Below are positions 47,174-60,530 of a stretch of DNA of 64,000 nt, piece by piece; position 1 is the first letter of the stretch; the number at the start of each line of letters is the position of its first letter. The notes below the pieces were generated by a model. That model made no database searches, had not been told where the DNA came from, and saw only the letters and a program-made list of their open reading frames with translations. The translations under genes were made by a program, and so were the position numbers. Origin of the DNA: Adiantum capillus-veneris (Eukaryota; Streptophyta; Polypodiopsida; Polypodiales; Pteridaceae); assembly GCA_014529385.2 (NCBI GenBank), contig CM043942.1, forward strand, positions 32,921,969-32,985,968. The letters are read 5' to 3'.

Positions 47174-47971
47174 TTGGACTGGGAGCACCTTACACCTGCG
47201 ATTGAGGCATACAAGGCTAGCATTGAACCTCCTCTTCACTTCTATCGCGAAGAAGCATCAGTTGGAACAGCAGCGTTTTTGCCACCAGCGTTTTTGGACC
47301 AGCCCCCCTTGTGTTTTTTCTTGGGATTAACTCCAGCGTTTTTCCCTCATCATCGCATTGGGCAGAGATTAACTCCAGCGTTTTTTTTCTTCATTGGTCC
47401 ATCTTCCCCCCTCATCGCCACTTGGTGCTTGTGTTATTCAACAACACAGTTGGAGGTTTTATCGTCTGTTGCAGTTGGCTTCAGAGTTCCCCTTCATCCC
47501 CTATCACTTACTCCTCATTGCCCCTCATCGGCCGGGCATTTACCTTAGCAATTCGGCAATTTTCAGCTTGCTGCATTTTTTGCTACTGCTGCGTTTTCAG
47601 CGCACACACAAGGTGAGGACATCGATCTTGTCGGTTCTTACGGTACCCTCTTCATCGGGCATTTTCCCCTCTCTTCCGGTGCGATTCTGGACGAGTATTG
47701 CTTGCTGTTTTTCTCTCATTTCAGCCTCTTTAGAGCTGAGATACACAGGGATTACTCAACATCCGCTTCTGCAGCGTTTCCATCTTGTTCGGAGACGTAC
47801 AAGCTTGCTGTTTTTTACTGTTCAGCAGTGATTTTCAGCACCTTAGCAGTTGCTCTTGAATAGACAGCTTGCCTGGCACTTATCCTCTAGCACGGTTGAT
47901 CACAGTATCCTCACATCGACTTGATCTCTCTGCTTTCTAGGCATACGCTTCCGCACGGAGATTGACGAGAC
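47174..47971 (+). other. Copia 2 leader with repeated CAGCGTTTT motifs
   Basis: About 800 bp of untranslated leader with CAGCGTTTT(T) at about 47272, 47287, 47332 and 47377, plus a TGCGTTTTCAGCG at about 47592. The short open frames here overlap the motif array and show no protein family. Confidence 0.7.
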
Positions 47972-50900
47972 ATGGCTGCCCCTGCAGCATATGGTTTTAC
48001 GGTCTTCTCAGAGACCTCCAAGCTGGATAATTCCAACTACAGTGTTTGGAAGACGAAGGTGAAGACCCTGATCACCTACGATGGATTCTGGGATTGGCTT
48101 CAGGACAGCACATTGGCTACGAAGCCGGTTCTTACTCCAGGATCTGTTTCACAGGCAGATATTGATTCATGGGTCGACACTGACTGTCGGGTGTACACTT
48201 TTCTCCTTATGAACCTCTCTGACACGGTTCTACAGGAAGTTAAAGCGGAGGAGCACACACACAAGCTTTGGCAACGCATTACGGAATTGTTTGAGGACAA
48301 ATCAGTCGCCAGGTGTCTTCGGCTAGAGTGGGAGCTTTACCTCCTGCAGTTCAGCCAGTTCAACTCACTTCTGGGGTTGACTCGCAAGATGCGGGAGATC
48401 TGGGACGACCTCGTTGCCTCTGGAGGCAGCATGACCACACAACAGATGGCCAAGCACTTGCTCTTCAAACTCCCTCCTCGATTTGATTCCTACTACCAGG
48501 GGATCATACGCTCACGCCCCGCAGCCCCGCCTACCTGGGAAGAGGTTCTTCCCGAGCTCATGCAGATTGAGAGCCACTCCGAGTTTCGGGCCGGAGGAGC
48601 TGTTGGCGCGGATGGTGCATTGCTGGCTAAGGGCAAGGACAAGGGAAAGAAGACCCGGACATCAGATTCGGGCGAACCTTCTACGTCGGACGACAAGAAG
48701 AAGAAGAAGAACAACAACAAAGACATCGAGTGCCATTATTGCAAGAAAAAAGGGCACAAGCAAGCGGAGTGTCGGAAGAAGAAGCGGGACGAGGCTGACA
48801 AAGCTAAGAAGAACATAGCTTCCACAGCGGTGACGACTGCCAAGCCATCTGAGGGGATTTCCCTTGTTGCTGCTACCGGTGCGGCATTGACTTCTACTCA
48901 GTCTGGAGCATGGATTGTGGACAGCGGTGCTACCGCCCACATGACTCCTATGAGGGACTGGTTCAGTTCCCTTCAACTACGTCAGATCAGACTATCACTT
49001 TTGGTGATTCCAACACGGTACCGGTCTCTGGTACAGGCCACATACCCATTTTCAGATCTTCGACTGACCCACGATACAATGCTTTGGAGGCTTTGTATGT
49101 ACCTGACTTAGCCTTCAACCTCCTTTCAGTGGCTTCACTTGATTCACAGGGGGCACAAGTACTATTTGGAGGAGGTAAGGTTGTTATCTCCGACTCTGCT
49201 ACTGGCACAGTGCTAGCCCATGGTGAGCGAGACAGCGCCCTCTTCAAGCTCACAGCACTACTATCACATGGCTCGGTATCTTCTTCATTGTGGCATGCCA
49301 GATATGGCCACTTGAACTATTCCTACATGCAGCAAGCATCCAGGGAGTCCTTGGTTGATGGGCTTCCTAGCATTCGCTCTCCTACGGGTGTTTGCACAGC
49401 TTGCCAGATGGGCAAGCAACATCGTGACGCCTTTCTGAAGCAGGCTGAAACCAGAGCTTCAAGACCACTAGCCTTGATCCACACCGACATTTGTGGCCCT
49501 CAAGCCACTCCTTCCTTCAGCGGAGCCCTCTACATGTTGGTGCTAGTGGATGATGTTACGAGGTACACTTGGGTTTACTTTTTGAAACTCAAGTCGCAGT
49601 GTCTATCCTACTTCAAGGATTGGAAGACTATGGTGGAGAAGGAGGACTTAAAGATTGTCTCTCTTCGCTCAGACAACGGAGGTGAGCTCACTTCCAAGGA
49701 GTTCGCGCAGTTCCGCAAGTCGGAGGGCATACAGTGCCAGCTGACTACTCCTTACACTCCATCTCAGAATGGAGTGGTCGAGAGCAAGAATCGGACTATT
49801 GTTGAGATGGCTCGGACGATGCTCGAGCATGCTTCTCTGGCTCGGGTTTTCTGGGCAGAAGCTTGTTCCACGGCGGTCTACCTTCAGAACAGGTCGCCTA
49901 CATCAGCAGTAGCATCTATGACCCCTTATCAGGCTTACTATGGGCGCAAGCCCTCTGTGGCACACCTACGCGTGTTTGGGTGTCCGGCCTTCGTGCATGT
50001 GCCGAAGGAGAAGCGGACGAAGCTGGATCCTAAGTCCAAGAAGATGATCTTTGTTGGATGCAGTCAGGAGTCCAGTGGATTTCGCCTTCATGATCCGGTC
50101 ACCAGGGCCACTACAGTGAGTCGTGATGTTGTCTTTGATGAGCAGTTCATCGGCTCTTCAGAGGGGGCGTCTACATCGGAGCCTTCTACATCGACACCTC
50201 TCTCCCTTCCCGCACCAGTCAGGCCTCCACCACTACCTAGACCTCTACCACAGCAGCCAGTACCTACCTTGGATCATGCTGATTTTGACACCGACTCTTT
50301 CCAGTCTGCAGAGGATGCTGAGGACCCTCCAGAGGAAGTAGCGGCAGCACCTCGGGAGCGACTTGTACCTGGTTGGCTTTATTCGATAGTTTCTTCTTCT
50401 GGATTGACGGAGTTACCACAGCCGCAGGAGCCTGGGCAACCTAGACGCTCAGCACGCGTTCAGCAGCAAAGGCAGGTATACGAGGGCAACGAGTTCGTGA
50501 ACTTTGCTCTCATGACGCGGATTTCTTCTACGGCCCCTGAGCCCTCTTCAGTGAAAGAGGCCCTTGAGTCTAACTCTTGGAAGCGTGCGATGCTTATGGA
50601 GCTCGACGCTATTGAGCGGAATGGTACTTGGAAGCTTGTTCCTCGACCTAAGAAGCGGACGATTGTTGGGATGCACTGGATCTTCAAGACGAAGTTCAAA
50701 GCTAACGGTTCCATCGAGAAGCACAAGGCGAGACTTGTGGCCAAGGGCTATGCACAGCGCCCTGGCGTTGACTTCGACGAGACTTTCGCTCCGACCGCTC
50801 GGATGACTACTATACGGATGTTACTCTCATTAGCAGCCCACTACGGCTGGCCTATCTATCAGATGGACGTCAAGAGTGCCTTCCTCAACGATACTCTTAC

Positions 50901-52066
50901 AGGGGAGATTTATGTTGAGCATCCGCCGGGTTTTGCGAAACCTGGCTTCGAGGACTACGTCTGTCGACTGTACAAAGCCCTATACGGCCTGAAGCAGGCT
51001 TCCAGGGCCTGGTATCAGAGGATTGATGAGTTTTTCATTAGTCTCGGACTGAAGCGTACACATGGTGACGCGAACTGCTATGTAGCATCAGAGGGCATTT
51101 GGTTGCTATTGTTATTGTATATGTTGATGACTTGATCTTTTCAGGTTCTTGGACAATCAGGATCCGCTCCATCATGCTGTCTTTGGAAAAGACATTTGAG
51201 ATGACGGATTTGGGCTTGCTACACTTCTTCCTGGGTTTTGAGATTTACCAGACACCTCACGGCATCTTCTTCTCTCAGTGGAAGTATGCTACGAATATAC
51301 TTGACCGACACAGAATGGGACAGTGCAGACCTATAGGCACTCCACTTGAGCCCGGGGAGAACCTTTCTATCCATGATCCCTCAGCTCGAGTTGACTAGAC
51401 ACATTACCGCAATGTCGTAGGCTGTTTAGTGTGGCTTACCTATTCACGCCCAAACATCTGCTACGCTGTTTCCATACTCAGTTCTTTTTCCTCCAAGCCT
51501 CGGCAGCGACACTGGCAGTGTCCATTTCTGGCACGGTTGATCTGGGGATCTTCTATCGTCGCTCAGGCGGTTCCACACTTCGTGGATGGTGCGATTCGGA
51601 TTGGGCTGGCAATCCCGACACTCGGCGCTCGACTACTAGAGTCGTTTTCACACTTGGCTCAGGACCTATCTCATGGAGCAGCAAGAGGCAACCTACCGTT
51701 GCGCTCTCATCTACAGAGGCGGAGTACCGCACAGCTTGCTACGCTGCGTGCGAGGGCATTTGGCTACAGAGACTTTTGGGGGAGCTGGGGTTCCCACAGA
51801 CTGCAGCGACACTTCTTTCCTGTGACGACCAGAGTTGCATCGCCATCGCCAAGAATCCGGTCTTCCATGCGAGGACCAAGCACATTGAGGTGCAGTATCA
51901 CTATGTACGCGAGAGGATTCTGGCTGGAGAATTGCGATTGGAGTACGTCCATACGGCAGACAATGCTGCAAACATCTTCACCAAGGCTGTTTCCCAGCAA
52001 ACTTTGGCTTCTATTCACCGCATTCTTTCTGTTTGCTCAGCATCCGGTGCTGAGAGGGGGTGTTAG
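47972..52066 (+). pseudogene. Copia 2 gag-pol, frameshifted
   Basis: Starts MAAPAAYGFTVFSETSKLDN. Gag runs to about 48700. The zinc knuckle CHYCKKKGHKQAEC is at about 48732, and the protease WIVDSGATAHMTP at about 48912. A frameshift near 48975 moves to the 48910-51135 frame: HARYGHLNYSYM, integrase IHTDICGP, RSDNGGEL and QNGVVESKNR, then reverse transcriptase from about 50640. A second shift near 51098 precedes YVDDLIFSG (about 51120), a TAG follows at 51396-51398, and a third shift near 51520 leads to RNase H (CDSDWAG, STEAEY, CDDQSCIAIAK), ending at 52066. The copy is inactive. Confidence 0.94.
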
Positions 52067-52430
52067 AGTTACATCTCTGGCTGCTTCACACTTCAAGTTG
52101 TACGGCTAGTATGGTCCGGGTTGGCCACCCATGTCATGCACTTAGCCTAGGGTCACATGTGCACATTGCACATGGTCATTCCTCTTTCCATTCACCACAC
52201 CCACATTGGATGGTTTTATACCTTAGGGTATTTTTCCCATGAGGGTCATGAGGCCTTCTATCTCATGAGGTCGTGGGGGCCTTGGGGCCTAGTATATATG
52301 CTAGGCCACTCCACATGTATTCATTATCTTTGTACACTTACGATAGTAGAGAGGTTCCATTGGGAACCCGTTTACCCACTCTCTCTCTATCCCAGCGTTG
52401 GCACTTTCTCTCTCTCCATCGCCATTCTCA
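52061..52430 (+). repeat. 3' LTR of copia 2
   Basis: 370 bp, TGTTAGAGTTACATCTCTGG to CCATTCTCA, directly after the purine tract TGAGAGGGGG (52051-52060). Confidence 0.94.
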
Positions 52431-53735
52431 CTCAAAATTGGCGCCCCTTTCGGTATTTCTTTATACTTTGAGAGGGTAAATTACAAAGTAGAGTCCTGGG
52501 AATCCTTTACCTGTATCCAGCTAGATACCACCTGTTTTAGGCAAATTTCAGCAACACAATGGCCCCAAAACTTGCACGAAACCGATTCCCCTGCTGGAAC
52601 TCACTTCCACTGGCATAAACCCTCTAAATCCTGCCCAAAAACAGTAAATTCAGCACGCTGTATTTTCTGATTTTTGCCCTGTTTTCAGCCCCAAACAATC
52701 CCCCAACTGTCCTCTGCCAGTGGGGCACTATTCCCAATGGTTCTGGCGTCTGAGTGGCTGAAAAACAGTCAGTTTACAACGCGTACACAGTGCTGAAAAC
52801 GCACCTATATGGTGAGGTTGTGACACTCACCGGTGCCTGCTTTGGAGTAGCAATCAGCTACCCCTGTTCCTGCTCAAGGAGGCTCTTGCCTCAACACAAA
52901 AACATGAAACCACACAGCTCTACCTCAGTCAAATGAAGAGCCCTCTTGTGGGGCATTACATAACTACACGTAGGGGAGAGAGAACAGTGTGTAGTGTGCA
53001 GGGCATCACTCCTAGCACCACACTGTACATGAGAGGGAAAGAAAGCACTCCATAGCTCTTAACCAGTGACAGAATGCAAAGTGAGGCCTCTCCCAGCTTA
53101 AAAATCAGCACCTATTTTTTTGAATGAGGCAAGTGCATGAAATGTGCCACTTGGGCGATTACAAGCTTTTTCCCGTTTCGGGGTTGCTGCCTAAAAATCT
53201 CCCGACTAGTTGCTCAGTTGACTTCGCGGCAGAGTTATAAAATGTTCCCCTTGTCATACAGGAGGTAATAACGCGAACACATTTCACGGCCCAAAATAGC
53301 AGTTCCCTAAATTTCAGGAGATGCTTCCGTTGGGCTCCCACTCGTCATCTAACCATCTATCCTCATTGGAACCGCATCCAAAAGTGCAATGTGGCCCAAC
53401 TGTCGGATACTTTCTGTTGGTGATCCCACCTTGACTTTATGCCTTTATTGAGTTCACTTCCTAGTATCCACCAACTTGCTAAGTGCGGCGGGGGGACCTA
53501 CATGATCTTGCACTGAGCCTAGACATCCTCTTACTATACGAATTCCAGTGCCGACCAACTTCCCGTCTGCGGGTGAAACTACTGTTCACATTGGCCATAC
53601 AATGTCCGACCATTTGCAACTTCAAAAAGAGGGTCTTAAAAATAAAACAAAAATCATTGGAAAGAAACTAACAGCTAAGGTTAGCAGTTGCCACGTCCTC
53701 ATGACATAGTTAACAGTTGCCACGTCCTCATGACA
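52431..53735 (-). repeat. E2 3' LTR, inner part
   Basis: Resumes the LTR at TCAAAATTGGCGCCCC and runs to CCTCATGACA, next to the reverse-complemented purine tract TACCCCCCTCTTC (53736-53748). Its inner end carries the terminal 31 bp twice. The 5' LTR has that segment once. Confidence 0.92.
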
Positions 53736-53912
53736 TACCCCCCTCTTCAAATCGTAAACGTCCTCGATTGCATACCATAAATACACGCCACTGATGATTT
53801 TGTGTTGTTAGCACTCTTTTATCATCGCATGTATCCACAGGAAAGGTCGTAACACATAGATACAATTGACTTAATGAGACCTTCATAATTTTGTCATTTC
53901 CATCCATTATAC

Positions 53913-56900
53913 TCAATTCATATGTACATTTGATGTGCTAGGTCTATCATTACCCCTCCTTTGCACACGCTGGGTTGGGGCATAAGTAGGTTGTAACCCA
54001 AAGGCTTCAAGGTAAAGCTGCAATACATTTGGTGACTCTGACAGTCCATGCTCTTCCATCCACTTTGCATCCATAGGCGGATAGTTCTTGAATTTCACCA
54101 AATAGCATCTTGCAACCTGTCCTTTAACTTTTCTTTCCTTATGTGCCAAAACTTGCTCAGGTACCAAGATCTCATCAAGTTCCTCAACTTCTGGCTGATC
54201 CTCATCTGGCATATCTTCTGGCACATCACCCACGAAGGGTCTTAGAAGACTCACGTGAAACACATTATGAATCTTCCACGCATCAGGCAATTTCAGCCTG
54301 TAAGCGACATCGCTGATCTTGTCAAGCACTTGAAAAGGCCATAGTAACGCATATTGAGCTTACGAAACAGCCATTCCTTGCCCTTCATCTTCTTTAACCT
54401 TGCCTTTTCGAACCTTAACAGTACCCAGTCACCAGGTGATAACAGCAATTCACAACGGTGACGATCAACGGCCTTTTTTTGCTTTGCCTGAGTCTTCTCC
54501 AAGGCAGCTTTAGTTTTCTAGTGCATTTCATCCATGTTCTCAACATATCGATCTGCCTCAAAAATCTTGTCCTTTGTATGCAGGGAACCTTTTTGCCGCC
54601 TTCAACAATCTCGAAAGGTGCTTTGCCAGTCGACGAATGCGCCGTATTATTGTACGCATATTCAAGCATAGGCAAATACTGTTCCCACTTGCCCTTATTA
54701 TCTGACACATAGCATTTCAGCAGATCTAAACAGTAGAATTAGCCACTTCTGACTGTCCATCAGTTTGTGGATGAAATGAAGACGAGAAGTTGAGTGTAGT
54801 GCCCATATTCTCAAACAATCCTCTCCAGAACAAACTGGTCATGCGAGAATCACGATCACTCATAATCGATTGTGGCATACCATGGTACTTAAACACATTG
54901 TACATGAACAAGCGTGCCATCTGATCAGATTTTATCTTCTTCCTGACAGGGATAAAATGGGCATGCTTGCTGAACCTGCAGATAATGGTCCATAGCAATG
55001 CTTTCCCATGGCTTATCCGAAATCAGCAGTGGTTGTAATAGCCCTGGTGTCTTTTGCCTCTCAAACTTGACCTTTTGGCAAATTACGCATGCTCGCACAA
55101 AGGCATCCACATCTCTCCTCAAGGTAGGCAATAGAAGAATGTCTCTACCGCTTTAACTGTTGCATGAATACCACGATGCCTTGCATACGGTGGGACATGA
55201 CTCTCTTCCATGACCTTATGTCGCAATGGCCTAGTGACACAAAGTCTGCCATGCATCATCATAAAACCATCTCTGAGGATGGTAGTGCTCATGATGTTGC
55301 CCCTCTTGGTACTGTTGAAAGATCCTTGCAAAATCTTCATCAGTAGCATATTGTTCCTTCATGTCATCTAACTCATGATGATAAGGAATTGACACAGCTG
55401 AAATTTGTGGCTTCCTTCATAACGCATCAGCCACAACATTCTTCTTGCCTTCCACATGCATAATCTGAAAGTGGAACATAGAAAGAATGTTTGCCCATCG
55501 CATATGCTTTTTGGATAACTTTGACTGTGTCAAGAAGTATCGCAAGGTCTGATGATCTGTTTGGACAACAAAATCAGCACCTAAGAGGTAGTGCTTCCAA
55601 CTAGAAAGCGCATGAATCACGGCCAAGAGCTCTTTCTCATAGACTTGCATAGTCTTCTCTAGCCCTTGCAAAATTCGGCTTTCATAAGCTACTACCCGTC
55701 CATCTTGCATTAGCACTGCTCCGATGCTACTGCCACACGCGTCACACTGGACCACAAGTGACTTCCTAAGATCTACCAAGACAATTATTGGATCTGAATT
55801 CAACTTTTCCTTTAAGAGACTAAAAGCTGAAATCTCTTTTTGAGTCCATCTGAAAGTGACCTCTTTCTTTTGCAAAGCGTGAAGAGGTGATGCTATCTCT
55901 GCAAAATTCCTGATAAACCTTCTATAGTAGGAACACAATCCCAAGAAGCTTCTGACATCGTGCACAGTCTTCAAGTCTGGCCATGTCTTAATAGCTTCGA
56001 CCTTTGCGCGATCCATTCTGACACCATCCTTTGAGACTATGTAGCCAAGAAAGTGGATCTCTTCTAGGAAGAATTCACTTTTCTTAGGATTGACAGGTAG
56101 CCTGTGACTGCGCAGCTCTTCGAACACAATAGTCAAGTGACACCTATGCTCCTCTTCATTCTTCGAATAGACTATCATGTCATCGAAGAACGTCCCAACA
56201 AACTGTTGATGCGAGCGAAAAATCCGGTCCATCATTCTTTTGAACGTGGCAAGAGCATTTGTTAGACCAAACGGCATCACTAGAAACTCATAAAGACCAA
56301 ATGTCGTTCTAAACGCAACCTTGTGCACATCCTCTGGCCTTATACGAATCTGATGGTACCCACTCTTAAGGTCTATTATGCTGAAAATTGCAGCACCCTC
56401 TAAACGATCAAGAATATCATCAATTCGAGGAATAGGAAACATATTCTTGATGGTATTCTTATTCAACGCACGGTAATCAATACACATGCGCCATGAGCTA
56501 TCCTTCTTCTGCACTAGGAGCAATGGGGAGCAAAAGGGTGAAGAACTAGGCTGAATCAGCCCCTTCTCTGATAACTCCTTAACCTGGCCCATAATCTCTT
56601 TCTGCTGCGCCGCACTAACCCTGTAGGGAGGTCTATCTGGTGGACTACACCCTGGCACCAAATCTATCCGATGGTCCTCAGGTCTCTTTGGCAGCAATTG
56701 CCACGGTAATGAATCAGAAAAACCGTCACTAAACTTTTGCAAAAATGCTGACCTTTCTTTATCTAACACAGATAAATTTGACTGATCATTATCTGAGACA
56801 TCACGTGCAAAAATCAAGTACACAGAAAGATGATTCTTTATTACAAAAGTGATAGCAGAAGCAGACACAATAGGGACAGACTCCCCTTTGAGCTTTACAT

Positions 56901-58996
56901 CCAAAACATGAGTTTTGCCCCTATGCTGAAGGGTGATCGTCTTGCCGAAGACATCCAGAACGCCATATACTCTTAACATCTAGGGAATCCCAAGTAGCGC
57001 ATCGCACCCTTCCAATGGCATGATATAAATTCTTCTGTGTCCACATATGACTGGATATGCAGACGCAGCTTTCCAATAATGGGAGTAACACACTCTGAGC
57101 GGCCAAGACATGCCAACCCTGCCTCTACTCTGTACCCCATCTCTTCAGCTCTGATGCATAGCTTCATAGCTAACTCTAGTGAGATAAAGTTGGCTTTGGC
57201 ACCTGGATCAAAGAAGATGAGTGTCATCTGATCCCTAACTTTACCCCATGCCTTGCATAACTCACTGGCGTCTGTACTGGGCCTATCACCCACCATATCT
57301 GGCACCAAACCTGCGTGGGTTTAGGCTTCTTGCCTTTCTGGTCCTCTTTATCATCTGAGTCAGCTGGTCTTTTCCTTTGTGGACAATTGGTAGCAAAGTG
57401 ACCAAGCTGCTCGCATATAAAGCATTTGTTTTCAGTCATTAGGACCTTCTTTTCCTCGAGCGACTTGCGCACAAAAGGCTTCCTTTTCTGTTTCTTTGCC
57501 TGCGCTCTAAAAGTCCCGGTTGAATCCTTGTCTTTGGTGGCTTTTTTTTGACCCCTGTGACGCTTCAGGAGCCGTTTTCGCAAAGGGCCTCTTCACTGAA
57601 TTTTTCTTTTGCTACCCTCCTTTCTCGTTGCTCGGAAACCCATTGTCCTCTCCTTTCAACAAGGCAAGACCAGTGTTAACACTTCCATAAGCTGAGTGAG
57701 GGTAGCCACTTTGTTCTTGGTACAATAATCGCGAAGCCCTTTAGGCAGCCCACAACAGTACTTATCTATCTGCTTTGTCAATGGCACAAATCTGTAGGAG
57801 GTCATTAAGAGTAACGCTTTACAAAACCTCGGATTGTACTACAGCAAGCTCTTGCATGTAACCGAAGTAAGCTGGTGTCAATCTGTCATGACGTCGGCTT
57901 CAAATTCATTTGACAGCCAAGCAGATGCAAACATTTGCTTGAAGTAAACCCAAGTGGCGGGTGCCTGCCCTTGCATTAACAATGTCGTCCACCATGTAAG
58001 CGCATTGTCCTTTAAGAAAGTGGCAACTTTCCTGACCTTAGAGGGCTCTGTAAAATTCCCTCCTGCATAAGTTGTATCAAACTGCTGGAGGAAAGTGAGA
58101 GCCTTTGCTTTATCCTCGAAGCCACTAATTCGAAGCCACTAAAGGTGTTGAACTTTACAACTGCACCAGCTTCTTTGTAAGCTTTCGGCTTCTCCAATGC
58201 CCCCAAGTTGTCATAAGGAATGGTCTGCAACATGGGCACTGTAGTAGGCATCATCGGCACATCTTGGCCATTAACATTTTGCGTCAGAGGTGCGATATCT
58301 GGCTGCTGTACAGAAAAACCAGCCATGCCAAATGACCCTGTGGCACCCCAAACTGGCCCTGGTTGCACTGAAAACCTTGTTGCATGCCGATGCTACCATA
58401 CATGGGGTTTGGCATCATGCCTTGCATACCCCCAAACACTGTTCCTGGCATGTATGGCTAACTTCCACGCGCATAACCAATCATACTTTGGAACACTGAT
58501 CGACCCCTGAAATACCTAGGATGTACCGTGGGTGGCATGCGGGCTCTGAAAGGTGGCGGGCTGAATTGGCATAACCTGCCACCTGTTCAAGCACAGGAGG
58601 AACCTGTTTTGGAGCCCCCGACTCTGCAACATGCGAGTGTTCCGTATCCTGCTGAGTCGCATGACGTACTTGGGCTTGAGCCTCATCAAGCTCTGTACGC
58701 GGTGTAGGTTGCCTATTTTGCTATTGCACTGGTGGCGCTTGCAAGAAGTCCATAAACCTTGGATTTTGCACCAATTGCGAAAAGACATTCACCGCGGCAA
58801 CTAACTCAGTCCTCAATGCATCATCCTCAAGTTGCCATGTCATAAAGCACTGTACTACTGGAGGGACATTCACATCAACAAGAGGTACAGACTGATGTGG
58901 CCGTGAGCTCTCACCAATCTCGAACATCATAGCACTTTCCTGTCTGTCCTTCAAAGAGGAACCCTCTTCCATAATGCCCTTCCCATTGTCGGCCAT
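53913..58996 (-). pseudogene. E2 gag-pol polyprotein, many breaks
   Basis: Starts MADNGKGIMEEGSSLKDR (58996). Gag pieces lie at 58721-58996, 58516-58788 and 58012-58368. The zinc knuckle CFICEQLGHFATNC is at about 57420, and the protease [14 protein letters not shown] at about 57200. The longest intact stretch, 55417-56979 (520 codons), holds reverse transcriptase with the FFDDMIVYS active site and all of RNase H up to NVVADAL. Integrase is in four shifted pieces (54415-55349) with PPYARHRG, CVICQKVKF and HPQTDGQSE. The chromodomain ORF 53913-54329 is intact ([20 protein letters not shown]). Closest relative in the window: E1. Confidence 0.94.
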
Positions 58997-59091
58997 AGTG
59001 TTATCCCGCGTTCCTGTAGTCTGTCTTTACCCAAAACAACCGAGACTCACTTCTTGAGGAAAAAGTGATTGATGTCCCAGCAATGGAACCT

Positions 59092-60530
59092 TGAAACCGG
59101 CCCGTAGGGCGGTAGGCTTTGGCTTTCACCCAAAATTCTTTACTTTAGACACACACAGAGAGAACATGCAAAGGAAACATGCGACGGGAATTAACACTTA
59201 AGCGCACACACGGCTCGGAAGCTAGAATGCTCCGAGCAGACGCCGACAACCTGTAGGCCCCAAAATTGGCGTCCCTTTCGGTATTTCTTTATACTTTGAG
59301 AGGGTAAATTACAAAGTAGAGTCCTGGGAATCCTTTACCTGTATCCAGCTAGATACCACCTGTTTTGGCCAAATTTCGGTAGCACAACGGCCCCAAAACT
59401 TGCGCGAAACCAATTCCCCTGCTGGAACTCACTTCCACTTGCATAAACCCTCTAATTCTTGCCCAAAAACATAAATTCAGCATGCTGTATTTACTGGTTT
59501 TTGCCCTGTTTTCAGCCCCAAACAGTCCCCTAACTGTCCTTTGCCAATGGGCACTATTCCCAATGGTTTTGGCGTTCGAATGGCTGAAAAACAGTCAATT
59601 TACACAGCGCTGAAAACGCACCTGTACGGTGAGGTTATGACCCTCACCGGTACTTGCTTTGGAGTAGCAATCAACTACCCCTGTTCCTGCTCAAGGAGGC
59701 TCTTGCCTCAGCACCAAAAGCATGAAACCACACAGCTGTACATCAGTCAAATGACGAGCCCTCTTGTGGGGCATCACATGACTGCACGTAGGGGAGAGAG
59801 AGAGAGCAATGTGTAGTGTGTAGGGTATCACTCCTAGCACCACATTGTACATGAGAGGGAAAGAAAGCACTCCATAGCTCTTAACCAGTGACAGAATGCA
59901 AAGTGAGGCCTCTCCCAGCTTAAAAATCAGTGCCTATTTTTTTGAATGAGGCAAGTGCATGAAATTGTGCCACTTGGCGCGATTACAAGCTTTTTCCCGT
60001 TTCGGGGTTGCCGCCTAAAAATCTCCCGACTGGTTGCCCAGTTGACTTCCCGGCAGAGTTATAAAGATTTCCCCTTGTCATACCGGAGGTAATGACGCGA
60101 ACACATTTCACGGCCCAAAATAGTTGTTCCCTAATTTTTAGGAGATGCTTCCGTTGGGCTCCCACTCGTCATCTAACCATCTATCCTCATTGGGACCGCA
60201 TCCAAAAGTGCAATGTGGCCCAACTGCCGGATACTTTCTGTTGGTGATCCCACCTTGACTTTATGCCTTTATTGAGTTCACTTCCTAGTATCCACCAACT
60301 TGCTAAATGCGGTGCGAGGACCTACATGATCTTGCACTGAGCCTAGACATCCTCTTACTATACAAATTCCAGTGCCGACCAACTTCCCGTCTGCGGGTGA
60401 AACTACCGTTCACATTGGCCATACAATGTCCGACCATTTGCAACTTCAAAAAGAGAGTCTCAAAAATAAAACAAAAATCTTTGGAAAGAAACCAACGGCT
60501 AAGGGTAGCAGTTGCCACGTCCTTGTGACA
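59092..60530 (-). repeat. 5' LTR of E2
   Basis: 1439 bp. On the minus strand it starts TGTCACAAGGACGTGG and ends CCGGTTTCA. The adjacent interior (59071-59091) reads GGTTCCATTGCTGGGACATC, a diverged version of the E1 primer-binding site. Confidence 0.93.

Larger units (their letters stand above)
46800..52430 (+). mobile_element. Copia 2, inserted in the E2 LTR
   Basis: Ty1/copia element of 5631 bp with LTRs at 46800-47159 (lacking its first 10 bases) and 52061-52430 (370 bp). It has a tRNA-Met-like primer-binding site (47162) and a broken gag-pol (47972-52066). The E2 LTR reading resumes on its right at CAAAATTGGCGCCCC. About seven bases of the E2 LTR are missing at the junction and no target duplication remains, so the left junction was altered during or after insertion. 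Confidence 0.93.
46637..60530 (-). mobile_element. Gypsy E2, full-length chromovirus carrying a nested copia
   Basis: Minus-strand Ty3/gypsy element with a perfect 5-bp target duplication AAGTA (46632-46636 and 60531-60535). The 5' LTR is 59092-60530. The 3' LTR is split into 46637-46799 and 52431-53735 by copia 2. Without that insertion the element is about 8.26 kb. The coding order is gag, protease, reverse transcriptase, RNase H, integrase, chromodomain. It lies just upstream of the first visible exostosin exon, in an intron or 5' flank. Confidence 0.95.

Noticed and set aside
46886-47548. 220-codon open frame at the start of copia 2
   Set aside because: It covers the LTR, primer-binding site and leader. 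The 3' LTR contains the same beginning. Not a gene.
48960-49000. Programmed gag-pol frameshift in copia 2
   Set aside because: The shift lies inside the protease, after its DSGA active site, where recoding would make no sense, and other random shifts occur downstream.
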